In this document: positions 3,754-5,578 of the stretch, one piece after another
Numbering within the stretch: position 1 is the stretch's first letter
Layout of the letters: every line of letters starts with the position of its first letter
Assembly (NCBI GenBank): GCA_902478725.1
Contig: CABSMD010000176.1
Location: 1 to 5,578 of the forward strand
Length of the DNA: 5,578 bases
Reading direction: 5' to 3'
Source of the DNA: an uncultured Clostridia bacterium
GTDB lineage: Bacteria > Bacillota > Clostridia > HGM11514
The notes under the pieces: model-generated
What the model was told of the DNA's origin: nothing
The model's database searches: none
The model's input: only the letters and a program-made list of their open reading frames with translations
Program-made: the position numbers and the translations under genes

Positions 3754-5578
3754 GTGTCCATAAAAGATGATTCTATACAGTTTATTCGAAAATTGCAGAG
3801 GCTGTACTTTGTCGACCGCGACCTCGATGGCGTAATCGAATGCTTGGACCCGGACATTACCTGGATCGGCACGGGGTTACAGGATGTGTGCCGGAACTAT
3901 TGCCAAGCATGTGAAACGCTTCAAAAAGAGAAGGCGGAGGGGTATGAGCCGTTTGTGATCGAAAAGGATTGGTATGAAGCCGTGCCTCTGATCGGCTCCT
4001 ATTGCCTCGTGTACGGGGAGATTACCGTTAAGGAAAACAGTGAAGTGCCGCTGGCCATGCGGCTGATTGCGCGCGTATCAGCGATCTGCCGCCGGTGCGC
4101 TGGCCGCTTGAAGTTGTGGCATATCCACCTGTCCAGTCCCGACCGGGATCAGGGACCGGATGAATTTTTCCCCAAGGTTATTAATGAAGAGACCAACCGG
4201 ATTTTGAAGGAAATGCTGGATCGACAGGAAGCGGAGCTTCGTGCCCATATGCAGGACTTTCAAGTGCTGACCAATAATTTACCCGGCGGTGTGCAGCAAT
4301 GTGAGAACGATGCATATTTTACCATTTTACACGCCAGTGACGGTTTTTACACTATGTTTGGCTATACCAAAGAAGAGATACACGATCTGTTCCACGACCG
4401 TTTTTTGGAGATGATCCATCCCGCGGACCGTGTAGCGATGTTTGATATGATGCAGGACCAGCTCCAGCATGGGAATATGATCGAGGCGGAGTACCGCGTA
4501 GTTTGTAAGGACGGACGGTCGGTCTGGGTGCTCGACCGGGGCAAGCTGACGAAGGATGATGCTGGCCGGCAGGTATTTTACTGTATTCTACTGGATATTA
4601 CCGAAGCCCGCAAGGCACAGGAGGAGCTGCGGCTCAGCCTGGAACGCCATCAGATCATTATGGATCAGACGAACGATATTATATTTGAGTGGGATTTGGC
4701 GCGGGACGCATTGATTTACTCCTCTAATTGGGAAAAGAAATTTGGTTATGTGCCGGTGACAGAGGGAATCAGCTCGTACCTTACCAACAGCGGCAATATT
4801 TTTGCCGACGATCATCCTGTCATCGTCGAGCTGATGGAGGCGATCAAGAGGGGAGAGGCCTACGCTGAGGGCGAGCTGCGGCTCAGACAGGCCGACGGTG
4901 CCTATATCTGGTGCCGGATTCGGGCAACGGCCCAGTTTGACGCAATGGGTAATTCCTTTAAGGCTGTCGGAGTTATTGTAGACATTGACCACGAGAAAAA
5001 GCAATCTCAAAAATTGCTGGAGAAGGCGGAACGGGATACCCTGACTAAGCTTTATAATAAGGGGACGCTTGAAAACCTGGTGGAGGGCTGCCTTGCCAAC
5101 GGCAAAAAAGGCGCCGGGCATTGCCTGATGATCATCGACATTGACAATTTCAAGACCATCAACGATACGCTGGGGCATCTCTTTGGTGACGCGGTGCTGA
5201 CCGAGGCCGCCGCAAAATTCCAGAGCCTGTTTTATTCTACTGACATGATCGGCCGTATCGGCGGGGATGAATTTATGATTTTCATTAAGGAGATTCCCGA
5301 TATTGTATTCATCCAAAAAAAGGCGGAGCAGGTGCTTGCCATTTTTCGAAATATCTTGATAGAGCAGGACCGGGATTTCGAAATTACCTGCAGCATCGGC
5401 ATCGCGCTTGCGCCGGCGGACGGCAAAACCTTTCAGGAACTTTACTTAAAAGCCGACCACGCGCTGTATTTTGCAAAGACCAAAGGGAAAGACCGATATA
5501 TGCTCTATGACGAAAAAAGGATGGCGACCGCCTTTTGGGGGATAGCTGAGGAGCAGCAAACGGCAATTAATGAGACGA
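3754..5578 (+). CDS. NTF2-like/PAS/PAS/GGDEF diguanylate cyclase, 3'-truncated
   Basis: The first 608 residues of a sensor diguanylate cyclase (two GTP to c-di-GMP); the frame is open to the window end, so the C-terminus is missing. Residues 1-150 resemble the SnoaL/NTF2-like sensor domain of clostridial GGDEF proteins (DPDITWIGTG at 32-41, IHLSSPD at 124-130) and carry Cys30, a CxxxCxxC cluster (Cys46, Cys50, Cys53), Cys84 and CRRC (112-115). A short helix (about 145-165) leads to PAS-1 (about 166-288, with HPAD and a PAC-like tail ending DITEARKAQEEL) and PAS-2 (about 294-412). The GGDEF domain (about 425-590) is canonical: Asp462 in DIDNFK, Asn470, Asp479, and GGDEF at 503-507. The usual RxxD inhibitory site reads YSTD (494-497), so product inhibition there is not expected. 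Residues 591-608 continue past the domain, so a further domain such as EAL is possible. The gene is divergent from the GGDEF-EAL gene. The family is certain; the input signal is unknown. Confidence 0.93.
   Translation, partial: MSIKDDSIQFIRKLQRLYFVDRDLDGVIECLDPDITWIGTGLQDVCRNYCQACETLQKEKAEGYEPFVIEKDWYEAVPLIGSYCLVYGEITVKENSEVPLAMRLIARVSAICRRCAGRLKLWHIHLSSPDRDQGPDEFFPKVINEETNRILKEMLDRQEAELRAHMQDFQVLTNNLPGGVQQCENDAYFTILHASDGFYTMFGYTKEEIHDLFHDRFLEMIHPADRVAMFDMMQDQLQHGNMIEAEYRVVCKDGRSVWVLDRGKLTKDDAGRQVFYCILLDITEARKAQEELRLSLERHQIIMDQTNDIIFEWDLARDALIYSSNWEKKFGYVPVTEGISSYLTNSGNIFADDHPVIVELMEAIKRGEAYAEGELRLRQADGAYIWCRIRATAQFDAMGNSFKAVGVIVDIDHEKKQSQKLLEKAERDTLTKLYNKGTLENLVEGCLANGKKGAGHCLMIIDIDNFKTINDTLGHLFGDAVLTEAAAKFQSLFYSTDMIGRIGGDEFMIFIKEIPDIVFIQKKAEQVLAIFRNILIEQDRDFEITCSIGIALAPADGKTFQELYLKADHALYFAKTKGKDRYMLYDEKRMATAFWGIAEEQQTAINET

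Noticed and set aside
3645..3872. 75-codon minus-strand frame across the divergent region
   Set aside because: It spans the plus-strand promoter, ribosome binding site and the start of the cyclase gene, and its composition is that of translated AT-rich intergenic DNA.
4588..5316. 242-codon open frame on the minus strand
   Set aside because: It lies antisense to the PAS-2/GGDEF coding region, which has clear domain motifs in the plus frame. The antisense translation has no recognisable domain and no convincing ribosome binding site.

Overview
The window looks like the end of an assembly contig from an endospore-forming, anaerobic Clostridia-type Firmicute. A SpoVAE-family sporulation membrane protein and two long multi-domain cyclic-di-GMP signalling proteins support this. 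The coding DNA is mid-GC and the intergenic DNA is AT-rich, with strong purine-rich ribosome binding sites. I cannot name the genus; a Ruminococcaceae/Oscillospirales-type organism is a guess from protein flavour only. The first 47 bases are not biological: they match an Illumina Nextera i7-side adapter, including an index, so the genome begins at about base 48.

Layout from left to right. (1) 1-47 is sequencing adapter. (2) 51-419, minus strand, is a complete spoVAE (SpoVAEb-type) gene whose stop codon lies 3 bases from the adapter junction. (3) 420-472 is a short gap holding a sigma-G-like promoter candidate and a 9-bp inverted repeat that brackets the spoVAE ribosome binding site. (4) 473-3532, minus strand (open frame to 3598), is a protein of about 1,020 residues with the order GAF-like, Cys-rich PAS, GGDEF, PAS, GGDEF, EAL. 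Its EAL phosphodiesterase site is intact and both GGDEF domains deviate from the canonical form. (5) 3533-3753 is a divergent control region with a sigma-A-type promoter facing each way, each overlapped by a palindrome. (6) 3754-5578, plus strand, is a 608-residue fragment of a diguanylate cyclase with an NTF2/SnoaL-like Cys-rich N-terminus, PAS, PAS and a canonical GGDEF. It runs off the window.

The two large genes are transcribed away from each other. They look like an opposing pair: the plus-strand protein has every residue expected for making c-di-GMP and lacks the product-inhibition site, while the minus-strand protein has every residue expected for degrading it. Both carry clusters of cysteines in their N-terminal sensor regions, so a shared redox or metal input is a testable idea. 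The spoVAE gene lies downstream of, and in the same direction as, the phosphodiesterase gene. The usual neighbour spoVAD is not upstream of it. Readthrough from the c-di-GMP gene into spoVAE is possible because I see no terminator between them, but a direct c-di-GMP/sporulation link is inference. No RNA gene, riboswitch, CRISPR array, insertion sequence or tRNA was seen.
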